Below the pieces are notes generated by a model. It made no database searches. It saw only the letters and a program-made list of their open reading frames with translations, and had not been told where the DNA came from. 64,000 nucleotides of DNA, from NCBI RefSeq assembly GCF_900103455.1, contig NZ_FNHI01000032.1:25772-89771 (forward strand), in the 5' to 3' direction. The DNA comes from Streptomyces wuyuanensis (GTDB lineage: Bacteria > Actinomycetota > Actinomycetes > Streptomycetales > Streptomycetaceae). How positions within the stretch are numbered: the stretch's first letter is position 1; every line of letters starts with the position of its first letter. This document shows, one piece after another, positions 36,445-45,200 of this stretch. Both the position numbers and the translations under genes were made by a program.

Positions 36445-36475
36445 GCACCGGGCCGGGGCCACCACCGGCCGGTGC
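36445..36475. terminator. Putative bidirectional terminator between SLOG and SLATT genes
   Basis: GCACCGGGCCGG (36445-36456) pairs with CCGGCCGGTGC (36465-36475) with a single bulge. It lies between two convergent genes. Confidence 0.5.
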
Positions 36476-36476
36476 G

Positions 36477-37409
36477 TCAACTCCGGTGCTGGACGAGCCA
36501 GTCGGTGTGCTGGGGCGAGACGATGCGCTCGGTCTCGTACACCGCCGACGGCCACTGCTCCTCCGTCACCGAGGTCTCCATCGCGATGTGAATCGCCGCC
36601 AGGTCCTCCTCCACCAGCGAGTGCGCCGCGATCAGCGGCTGATGGCGCCGGATCTCGCTCCACGCCAGACACGCCGCGGCCGCGGCGGACAGCAGCGGCA
36701 CCGGTTCGGCCGAGTCGGTGACGGAGAACGTGCGCAGTACCCCGAACAGCAGCGCGAGCGCGGTGAGCAGGCCGATCGTCACCGTCCACAGCGCGGTGGC
36801 GCGCCGGGAGATCTCCGCACGCCGGTGGTACCAGTTGCGCTGCTCGATCAGACGGTCCCTCACATACGTCTCCTTGCGTACGCTGAAGACCTTCTCCCGC
36901 AGCAGGCGCATCGGAGTCGTGATCAGCTCGCCGGAGGCCGCGCTCCCACCGCCCTCGCGCGGGTCCACCCATCCGACCTTGCGCAGCTCCCGCAGCCCTT
37001 CCTCCAGCCGCGTGGTGAACAGCCCGTCCGGGTCGCGGGAGTTGGAGTCGAAGGGTGCCCCGTGCACCGCGTAGCGCCAGCACATCGACCGGATGAACTC
37101 CGCTGCGGAGCGGTTGAGTTGCCAGTGCGACTTTGCTCGGCGGCGGGTCCTCCGGAACGTCACGACGAGCACCCAGGCATACGCCGACGCGCTCAGCAGG
37201 CCCATGAGCTGGAAGGAGTCGCCGACCGTCCCGCGCCAGGGCAGCGCGGCGAATGCCGAGCCCAGGACCAGGAGGAGCAGCTGCAGCCGGGTGCCCTTGA
37301 CCGCCTCGCGCTGCCGGTCGATGGCCGTCTCGTCCGCGCTGTGGAACAGTGCCGGCAGATCGGCATTTCGAAATACCATGCTTTGCAGATGGCCGGGAAT
37401 ACCGGTCAT
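36477..37409 (-). CDS. SLATT/DUF4231-type two-TM protein
   Basis: 310 aa from the ATG at 37409 (AGAGGGGGG upstream). Two pairs of TMs: LLLLVLGSAFAALPW with LMGLLSASAYAWVLVVTF near residues 45-85, and LWTVTIGLLTALALLFGVL with PLLSAAAAACLAW near residues 207-245, framing cytoplasmic helical segments such as RDRLIEQRNWYHRRAEISRR. This duplicated arrangement matches DUF4231/SLATT (SMODS and SLOG-associating two-TM) proteins, thought to be membrane effectors. Divergent from fxsA, sharing a 205-bp intergenic region. Confidence 0.8.
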   Translation of the reverse strand: MTGIPGHLQSMVFRNADLPALFHSADETAIDRQREAVKGTRLQLLLLVLGSAFAALPWRGTVGDSFQLMGLLSASAYAWVLVVTFRRTRRRAKSHWQLNRSAAEFIRSMCWRYAVHGAPFDSNSRDPDGLFTTRLEEGLRELRKVGWVDPREGGGSAASGELITTPMRLLREKVFSVRKETYVRDRLIEQRNWYHRRAEISRRATALWTVTIGLLTALALLFGVLRTFSVTDSAEPVPLLSAAAAACLAWSEIRRHQPLIAAHSLVEEDLAAIHIAMETSVTEEQWPSAVYETERIVSPQHTDWLVQHRS

Positions 37410-37614
37410 GCGTACCCCCCTCTGCGGATTTTGGCTTCACTCGTTCGATGGAATGGCTTGTTCCGTTCGGAGTGGGGCATACTCGCGCAACGCTTCTGTT
37501 TCAGCTCTCCGTGCCGAGTTGCTGCGGGTGGCCATGAGAGTAAAGTCGTGCCGCCGACACTGCAACGGTGCCCGGTGCTCCCCCGTTAGCACAACATGAC
37601 CTAGGACGGCCGTC

Positions 37615-37779
37615 GTGACCCTCCAGACTTCAGTCACCTTTGCTCCTGTGAAGAAGGACCGGGTGCCCCTCACCGAGATCGACGTGCGTGACGCCGAGGC
37701 GGCCAGGAAGCTGGGTCGCGTGCGCCCCTCCGGCGCCGACCGTTCCGCACGGATGTCCACGTTCAACTCCGCGCTCTAG
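37615..37779 (+). CDS. fxsA: FxsA, FxSxx-COOH precursor peptide
   Basis: A 54-aa gene too short for ordinary ORF calling. It begins with GTG at 37615 (AGGACGG upstream) and ends MSTFNSAL-stop, so the last five residues F-N-S-A-L match the FxSxx-COOH pattern exactly. The middle (KKDRVPLTEIDVRDAEAAR) is the conserved leader-like part. The maturase gene starts 50 bp downstream. Known for the family: a radical SAM enzyme joins the Phe ring to another side chain, forming a cyclophane; the mature product and role are unknown. Confidence 0.93.
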   Translation: MTLQTSVTFAPVKKDRVPLTEIDVRDAEAARKLGRVRPSGADRSARMSTFNSAL

Positions 37780-37829
37780 TCCGGTTCCAGACCGTCCTTA
37801 CAGCGGGCGGACTGCCCTAGACTGGCGGA

Positions 37830-40052
37830 ATGACCCGACCCGTGGTCCCGTTCCGCGAGATCGTATTGAAGGTCCACAGCAGATGTGATCTTGCTTGCGA
37901 CCACTGCTATATCTACGAACACGCTGATCAGAGCTGGCGCACCCGCCCGAAAACAATCTCTGACGAGGCGATTTTCTGGACAGCTCTGCGACTGGCCGAG
38001 CATGCGAAGAAACATGCCCTGCCCTCCGTGTCAGTGATCCTGCACGGAGGGGAGCCTCTGCTCGCCGGCCCCACCCGGTTACGCCGGGTCTGTGAGGAAC
38101 TCACCAAGGCTCTCGACGGTGTCGCCGCCCTCGACCTGCGCATTCACACCAATGGCCTCCAGCTGAGCCCGCGCTATCTGGAACTCTTCGACGAGTTCGG
38201 CGTCAAGGTCGGCATCTCCCTCGACGGCGACAAGGCCGCCAACGACCGCCATCGCCGCTTCGCGGACGGGCGCAGCAGCCACCCCCTCGTGCTCAAGGCC
38301 GTCGAACTGCTCGGCACGGACCGCTGGCGCCATCTCAACCTCGGCCTCCTGTGCACCGTCGACGTCGCCAACGACCCGGTCGCCGTCCACGACGCGCTGA
38401 TGGAACTCGACCCCCCGCGCATCGACTTCCTGCTGCCGCACGCCACGTGGGACGAGCCACCGCCCAGGCCCGACGGCTCCCCGACCGCCTACGCCGACTG
38501 GCTCCTCACCGTCTTCGACCGCTGGGACCGGCAGGGCCGCCGGGTACCGGTGCGGCTCTTCGCCTCGGTCCTGTCCACGCTCTCCGGTGGCCCCGGCCTC
38601 ACCGAATCGCTCGGCCTCACACCCACCGACCTCGTCGTCGTGGAGACCGACGGCACCCTGGAGCAGGTCGACTCGCTCAAGACCGCCTACGAGGGCGCGG
38701 CCGCCACCGGCTTCGACGTCTTCGCCCACACCTTCGACGAGGTCGCCGCCCACCCGGGCGTCCGGGCCCGCCAGCTCGGCCTCGCCGGCGTCGGCGCGAC
38801 CTGCCGCGAATGCCCCGTCGTCCGCTCCTGCGGCGGCGGCCTCTACGCCCACCGCTACCGCTCCGGCACGGGCTTCGACAACACCTCCGTCTACTGCACG
38901 GACCTCGAGGCCCTCGTCCGCGGTGTCGAGCGGCGCACCGCCGCCCGCTCGGTGCCCGCCGCGGTCACCGACGACGGGGAGCTGCGGACCGAGCAGCACG
39001 AGCTGACACGGCTGCTCCTCGCCGGCCTCCACAGAGAACTCGACGGACGCGGCGGCGAGGACTGGGCCCGGGCCTGGGAGCTGGCCGGGACCGTCGACCG
39101 GCACCCCGGCGCGCTCGACGGCGTGCTGTCCCACCCGTACACACGCGGCTGGCTGCACGGGGCCCTGGACGCGCTGCACGAGGGCTCGCCCGGCGCCGCC
39201 CTGCTCCCGGCCGGCAGGCTGGCGTCCTCGGTCGCCGCCGCCGTCGTCCGCGGCGGCCTCGACCTGCCCGTGCAGGTCCCGTACGAGGACGGCGCGCTGC
39301 TGCTGCCCACGATCGGCGAACTCCGGCTCACCGGGGCCGCACCGCACGGCACCGCGGAGGTGCGGCCCGTCGAGAAGGGCCTCCTCGTGCGGACCGGCGA
39401 CGGCGAGCGGCACATCCCCCGGCCCGACGAACACAGCGCCGGCTGGCGGCCCGTTCGCCGGCTCGGCCGGGACGGGGCGCCCGACCTCGCCGTCGACGAC
39501 CTCGACCCGTACCGCGACTGCTTCGACGCCCCGGCACTGCCCCGGCTCGGCCACGCGGAGGCGGCCGAGTGGACGGCCCGGCTGGCCCGTGCCTGGGGCC
39601 TGCTGCGCGCCCGCGCACCGGAACAGGCCGCTGCCGCCGCCGCGTCGCTCACCACCCTGACCCCGGTCGACGGCCGCCGCCCGGCTGCCGGACGGCACGC
39701 GCTCGGCGCCCTGGGCGTCCCACTGCGCGCCGAGGCCGCGGAGTTGGCTCCCGTGCTGCTGCGCGGCTGGCGCCGGGCACGCCTCTGGGCCCTGCTGGAG
39801 GTCACCGACCTCTACGCCGACGACGGCCTGTGGACCCACCCGGCGCCGTGGCAGGAGGCACCGGTCCCGGTCTCCGAGCTGCTGGCGGGGGCGTACGAGC
39901 GGACCGGCCTCCGGGCCTTCGACCCGGACGGCGCGGAGGCCGCCCTGCGGGCGCTCGACACCCTGGACCGCGCCGCGGAACTCACCGTCGGCGGGAAGCG
40001 TCTGCTGGCGCTGCTGTGGGAAGAGGCGGACCGTGACCGACACAGTCGTTGA
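37830..40052 (+). CDS. fxsB: FxsB-type radical SAM/SPASM maturase with degenerate beta-hydroxylase extension
   Basis: 740 aa. The radical SAM domain carries the [4Fe-4S] motif CX3CX2C at Cys19, Cys23 and Cys26 (RCDLACDHCYIYE), and the LHGGEPLLAGP SAM-binding segment. The SPASM half has a CRECPVVRSCGGGLYAHRY cluster motif at about residues 325-345. From ~390 onward comes a domain of the aKG-HExxH hydroxylase type, but the HEFQH-type site is replaced by Arg-Gly-Trp-Arg-Arg at residues 645-649. It is therefore likely the inactivated-extension form (FxsBH). Expected to crosslink FxsA. Overlaps the next gene by 20 bp. Confidence 0.93.
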   Translation: MTRPVVPFREIVLKVHSRCDLACDHCYIYEHADQSWRTRPKTISDEAIFWTALRLAEHAKKHALPSVSVILHGGEPLLAGPTRLRRVCEELTKALDGVAALDLRIHTNGLQLSPRYLELFDEFGVKVGISLDGDKAANDRHRRFADGRSSHPLVLKAVELLGTDRWRHLNLGLLCTVDVANDPVAVHDALMELDPPRIDFLLPHATWDEPPPRPDGSPTAYADWLLTVFDRWDRQGRRVPVRLFASVLSTLSGGPGLTESLGLTPTDLVVVETDGTLEQVDSLKTAYEGAAATGFDVFAHTFDEVAAHPGVRARQLGLAGVGATCRECPVVRSCGGGLYAHRYRSGTGFDNTSVYCTDLEALVRGVERRTAARSVPAAVTDDGELRTEQHELTRLLLAGLHRELDGRGGEDWARAWELAGTVDRHPGALDGVLSHPYTRGWLHGALDALHEGSPGAALLPAGRLASSVAAAVVRGGLDLPVQVPYEDGALLLPTIGELRLTGAAPHGTAEVRPVEKGLLVRTGDGERHIPRPDEHSAGWRPVRRLGRDGAPDLAVDDLDPYRDCFDAPALPRLGHAEAAEWTARLARAWGLLRARAPEQAAAAAASLTTLTPVDGRRPAAGRHALGALGVPLRAEAAELAPVLLRGWRRARLWALLEVTDLYADDGLWTHPAPWQEAPVPVSELLAGAYERTGLRAFDPDGAEAALRALDTLDRAAELTVGGKRLLALLWEEADRDRHSR

Positions 40053-40809
40053 GCGCGGCGGGCTCGCGCGGCAGCTGACGGAACTCGGGTTACGGGCGGG
40101 GGAGACGGTCCTCGTCCACGCGGGCCTCGGCGGCACGGGCATGGACGCCCCGGAGCTCCGCGACGCCCTGCTGAGGACGGTCGGCGAGGAGGGCACGGTC
40201 GTGGTCCCCGCCTTCACCGCCGAGAACTCCGACACGTCCTCCGCCCATCTGCGACGCATCGCGGGGATGACACCCACTCAGGCGGCGGCCTTCCGGGCCA
40301 CGATGCCCGCCTTCGACCCGGCCCGCACCCCGAGCACCGGGATGGGCCGGTTGGCCGAGTCCGTGCGGACCGCCGGGGGAGCGGTGCGCAGCGCCCACCC
40401 CCAGACGTCGTTCGCCGCGCTCGGCCGGAGGGCGGGGGAGCTTCTCGCCCGGCACCCGCTCTCCTGCCATCTCGGCGAGGAATCCCCGCTCGGGGCGCTC
40501 TACCGGGCCGGAGCGCGGGTATTGATGATCAATGTCGGCTTCTCCGTCTGCACCGCCTTCCACCTGGCGGAGTACCGCACCGGTGCGCCTTTGCGCCGGT
40601 ACGCCTGTGTGGTGCGGGGGGCGGACGGCCCGGAATGGACGGAATACCTGGACGTCGAACTCGACGACACCGATTTCGACGCCATCGGGGCCGCCTTCTC
40701 CTGGAATCTCGAACAGAAGGGACAACTGGGAGGAACGATCGCAACCTTGTTCTCGATCACCGACGCGGTGAACCATGCAGAGGCGTGGATGTCCGAAAAG
40801 CGGCGTTGA
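40033..40809 (+). CDS. AAC(3)-like N-acetyltransferase of the FxSxx system
   Basis: 258 aa. AAC(3) (Antibiotic_NAT) fold with the conserved opening ETVLVHAGLGGTGMDAPELRD, the TVVVPAFTAENSD segment and SAHPQTSFAALGRRAGELLA. Its GTG start lies within the end of fxsB. Homologues of this family acetylate aminoglycosides, but in FxSxx loci the enzyme is more likely to modify the peptide or a small molecule (inference). Resistance activity should not be assumed. Confidence 0.88.
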   Translation: MTDTVVERGGLARQLTELGLRAGETVLVHAGLGGTGMDAPELRDALLRTVGEEGTVVVPAFTAENSDTSSAHLRRIAGMTPTQAAAFRATMPAFDPARTPSTGMGRLAESVRTAGGAVRSAHPQTSFAALGRRAGELLARHPLSCHLGEESPLGALYRAGARVLMINVGFSVCTAFHLAEYRTGAPLRRYACVVRGADGPEWTEYLDVELDDTDFDAIGAAFSWNLEQKGQLGGTIATLFSITDAVNHAEAWMSEKRR

Positions 40810-40913
40810 TTGACCGAACGACCAGGGGATGGAGCAAGGTCTGCTCCGGAATGATTGGTCCGCTCGCACCTCATCACCATCGGGTGCGGGTGTTCATACA
40901 GGACGGGGGTCGT

Positions 40914-42266
40914 GTGCACGCGTCATCGCAGCAGCGAGCGGCGGACCATCGGCCGTACTTCTTCTTGAGCTATGCGCACACACCGAGGTACGGAGCGGGC
41001 GGGCCGGACCCCGACATGTGGGTGGAGCGTCTCTTCCGGGATCTGTGCGGCCATGTGATGGCCATGACCGATCTCCCCGCAGGGGCGCCGGCGGGATTCA
41101 TGGACCGGGAGATACGCTCCGGCGAGGGGTGGTCCGAGCGGCTCGCCGAAGTCCTCGCCACCTGCCGGGTCTTCGTCCCGCTGTTCTCACCCCGCTACTT
41201 CGCGAGCGAGATGTGCGGCAAGGAGTGGTTCGCCTTCGCCCAGCGGGAGATCTATCACCAGGCCAAGAGCAACCGGCCCGCCGAGGCCATCGTGCCCGCG
41301 CTGTGGGTACCGGTGCCGCCCGAGCAACTGCCCCATCCCGCAGAGCGGTTGCAGTTCAACCACCGCGCCTTCGGCGACCGCTACGTCACCGACGGGCTCT
41401 ACGGCCTCATCAAACTCCGGATATTCGCCGAGGAGTACGAGCGGGCCGTCTACGAACTCGCCAAACGCATCGTCAGCGTCGCGGACACCACCGCGGTCGG
41501 GCCCAGCAGACCGCTCGACTACCGGCAGGCCCCCAGCGCCTTCGGCGCCCCGGACCCGGCCAGGCCGCGCAGCACCGGCCCCCGCCCCATCCAGGTCACC
41601 GTGGCCGCCCCGACCCGCCACGACCTGCCCCCGGGCCGGGACCCCGACTACTACGGCGACATGCCGCAGGACTGGAACCCCTACTACCCGGAGGCGCACC
41701 GGCCGCTCGCATACGTCGCACGCGACCTGGTGCGAACTCTCAACTACCAGGCCACAGTCGCCTCGTTCGACCACGACAGCGTGCCGCTCGACAGCAAGCA
41801 GCCGCCGACCAGGCCGGAGTTGCTGATCGTCGACCGCTGGGCCCTGGAAGACGACGAGAGACGCGAGCGGCTCGCCGCCTTCGACGCCGAGAACCGTCCC
41901 TGGGTCGGCGTCGTCGTCCCCTGGAACCGCGACGACCACCAGAGCCGCGGCGCCGAGAGCGAGCTCATCGCCAAGCTCGAACAGACCCTGCCGACCAAAC
42001 TCAGCCAGGGCCGCGCGGCCTGTCGCGCCGCCGCCCGGGGAGTGCCCAGCATGGAGGCATTCGGCCAGATCCTCCCTCAGGTCGTGGAGGCCGCCGCCCA
42101 GCAGTACCTGCGCCACGCCCAGGTCTATCCGCCCGCCGGCGGCAGCCACACCGAACGTCCGCGGCTGCGCGGCCCCATGGCGGCCGAGTACGCCACCACG
42201 CACTACATCCCCGACATGCTCGACCACGCGCCGGATGCGGAGGACACGGATGACAGCCAGTCGTGA
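40914..42266 (+). CDS. fxsC: FxsC, TIR-like protein
   Basis: 450 aa from the GTG at 40914. The N-terminal TIR-like domain (about 15-190) has the opening strand PYFFLSYAHTPRYG, the DREIRSGEGWSERLAEVLA helix, and YFASEMCGKEWFAFA, in which Cys and Glu form the S/CxxE pattern typical of catalytic TIRs. The rest is family-specific, with a repeated FxsC region (LSQGRAACRAAARGVPSMEAF) near 350-400. TIR domains cleave NAD+ or signal in immunity; activity here is untested. Overlaps fxsT by 17 bp. Confidence 0.88.
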   Translation: MHASSQQRAADHRPYFFLSYAHTPRYGAGGPDPDMWVERLFRDLCGHVMAMTDLPAGAPAGFMDREIRSGEGWSERLAEVLATCRVFVPLFSPRYFASEMCGKEWFAFAQREIYHQAKSNRPAEAIVPALWVPVPPEQLPHPAERLQFNHRAFGDRYVTDGLYGLIKLRIFAEEYERAVYELAKRIVSVADTTAVGPSRPLDYRQAPSAFGAPDPARPRSTGPRPIQVTVAAPTRHDLPPGRDPDYYGDMPQDWNPYYPEAHRPLAYVARDLVRTLNYQATVASFDHDSVPLDSKQPPTRPELLIVDRWALEDDERRERLAAFDAENRPWVGVVVPWNRDDHQSRGAESELIAKLEQTLPTKLSQGRAACRAAARGVPSMEAFGQILPQVVEAAAQQYLRHAQVYPPAGGSHTERPRLRGPMAAEYATTHYIPDMLDHAPDAEDTDDSQS

Positions 42267-45200
42267 CGGACGCATCGTCACGTTCTACTCGTACAAGGGA
42301 GGCACCGGGCGGACGATGGCCATGGCCAACACCGCCTGGATACTCGCCGCCAACGGCAAGCGGGTCCTCGCCGTCGACTGGGACCTGGAAGCCCCCGGCC
42401 TGCACCGTTTCTTCCACCCCTTCCTCGACCCGTCCACGCTCGGCGCCACCACCGGCGTCATCGACCTGATCACCGAGTACGCCTGGGCCGCGACGAGCCC
42501 CGTGCAGCGTCCCGACGACTGGCACCGCGACTACGCGCGCATCCAGCCGCACGCCGTCTCCCTCACCCCCGAGAGCCTCGGCTGGGAGTTCCCCGAGGGC
42601 GGCACCCTCGACTTCGTCTCCGCGGGCAAGCAGAACCGCGAGTACTCGGCGACCGTCTCCACCTTCGACTGGGACAACTTCTACGACCGGCTCGGCGGCG
42701 GGCACTTCTTCGACGCACTGCGCGACGACATGAAGGCCAACTACGACTACGTCCTCATCGACAGCCGCACCGGCCTCAGCGACATCGCCGACATCTGCAC
42801 CGTCCACCTCCCGGACGTCCTCGTCGACTGCTTCACCCTCAGCGACCAGTCCATCGACGGCGCCGCCGCCGTCGCCCGCCAGATCGACGAGCGCTACGGC
42901 GGCCGCGGCATCCGCATCCTCCCCGTCCCCATGCGCATCGACGAGGGGGAGAAGGAGAAGGCCGACGCCGGACGGGCCCTCGCCCGGCTGAAGTTCGACC
43001 GGTTCCCGACCGGGCTCGCCGGCGATGAACTCACGTCCTACTGGGGCGCGGTGGAGATCCCGTACCGCCCCTACTACGCCTACGAGGAGACCCTCGCCAC
43101 CTTCGGCGACGAGGCCGGACTCACCAACTCCCTGCTCTCCGCCTTCGAACGGCTCACCGCCGTCGTCACCGAAGGGGAGATCACCGCCATGCCGACCGTC
43201 GGCGAGGAGATCAGGCTGCGGATCAGGGACGCCTTCACCCGCCGCCGCCCCGCGCTGCCCGCCGACCTGTTCCTCAGCTACGTCGCCGAGAACCGCATGT
43301 GGGCCGACTGGATCGAGTCCGTCCTCACCCGCGCCGGTTTCCGGGTGATCCCCCGGGACGTCTCCGCGGAAGCGCCCCAGGACGGCTCCGCCGTCCTCGC
43401 CCCCGAGAACGCGGCACGCACGGTCGTGCTGCTCTCCAGCGCCTATCTCAAGTCCGCCCGTGCCGTGCAGGTGTGGGAACGGGCCGCGGCCGAGGACCCG
43501 GGCGGCGGCCGCGGCCGCCATCTGCTCCCGCTGCGCGTCGGCGACGTACGCCTCACCACCCCCTACATCGACCGCAATCCCGTCGACCTGTTCCGCCTCG
43601 ACGAGGTGCACGCGACCAGCGCGCTGCTGCGCGCCCTCGACCGTCCGGTCCAGCTCACCGACGGCGTCGCGCCCGGCCCGCGGTTCCCCGGCACCGTCCC
43701 CAAGATCTGGAACGCGCCGGCCCGCAACCCCGGCTTCACCGGCCGGTCCGTCGTCCTGGAGCGGATGCGCGACCAGCTCGGCGGCGGCATGGCCGTCGTG
43801 CTGCCGCAGCCCCAGACGCTGTACGGCCTCGGCGGTGTCGGCAAGACCCAGGTCGCGCTGGAGTACGTGCACCGCTTCATGGCCGACTACGACCTGGTCT
43901 GGTGGATCTCCTCCGAGCAGACCGACGACGTCGTCGCCGGACTCGCCGAACTCGCCACCCGGCTCGGCGCCCAGGGCGGCGAGGACATGGCCGCCGCCTC
44001 CCAGGAGGCCGTCGACCTGCTCAGGCGCGGGGTACCGACCTCCCGCTGGCTGCTGGTCTTCGACAACGCCGACGACCCCGAGCAGCTCAAGCGGTTCTTC
44101 CCGACCGGCGGCCACATCCTCGTCACCTCCCGGAACCAGACCTGGTCCCAGTACGGCGACGCCCTGCCCGTAGACGTCTTCCTGCGCGAGGAGTCCATCG
44201 AGCACCTCCAGCGCCGCGCGCCCGGACTCACCCTGGAGGACGCCGACCAGGTCGCCGCCGCGGTCGGCGACCTGCCGCTCGCCGTCGAACAGGCCGCGGC
44301 CTGGATCGCCGAGACCGCCACGCCGGTCGCCGCCTATCTGGAGCAGCTCGGCCGGCAGGCGCCCAGCGTCCTCGCGCTCAACCAGCCGGCCGGTTACCCG
44401 GAGCCGGTCGCCGCGACCTGGAACGTCTCCATCGAACGCCTCAAGGAGCGCTCACCGGCCGCCGTGCGGCTGCTCCAGCTCTGCGCGTTCTTCGCCCCCG
44501 AGCCGATCTCCGCGAACCTCCTCTACAGCAAGGAGATGATCGAGGCGCTCAAGCCGTACGACGCCTCCCTCCAGGAGAAGCTCGTACTCGGCCGCGTCAT
44601 CCGCGAGATCGGCCGGTTCGCCCTCGCCAAGGTCGACCAGGTCTCCAACTCCATCCAGGTGCACCGGCTGGTGCAGGCCGTCATCAGGGCACAGCTCAGC
44701 GAGGAGGAGCAGATGGACGCGCGGCACGCCGTCCACCGCATCCTCGCCGGCGCCCGCCCCGACGACGACGAGCCCATCGACAACCCCGAGACCTGGCCGC
44801 GGTTCAACACCATCTGGCCGCACCTCGGTCCTTCCGAGGCCCGCTACTGCAAGGAGCCCGAGACCCGCAGGCTCCTCATCGACCGGGTGCGCTACCTCTG
44901 GAAGCGCGGTGACTGGCAGGCCGCCGGAGCCCTCGGCGACGATCTGCGCGAAGCCTGGCGGGAGATGCTCGGCAACGACGACCTGCAGTACCTGTACCTG
45001 CGCTTCCATCTCTCCAACATCCTCCGCTCGCAGGGACGTTACGTGGAGGCCAGGGAACTGGACGAGGTCACCCTGGAGCGCCAGCGCGTCGTGCTCGGCC
45101 CGTCCCACCCGCACACGTACATGACCACCAGCGGTCTGGCGATGGACCTGGGCACCCTCGGCCAGTACGGCAAGGCCATGGAGCTGGCCACCGAGGCGCA

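Noticed and set aside
40033..40809. Aminoglycoside resistance gene
   Set aside because: AAC(3) fold is present, but the gene is embedded in the fxs operon, overlapping fxsB; resistance is not the parsimonious role.
40829..42253. 474-codon plus-strand frame overlapping fxsC
   Set aside because: Arg/Gly/Pro-rich out-of-frame reading; the fxsC frame has TIR motifs and coupling to fxsT.
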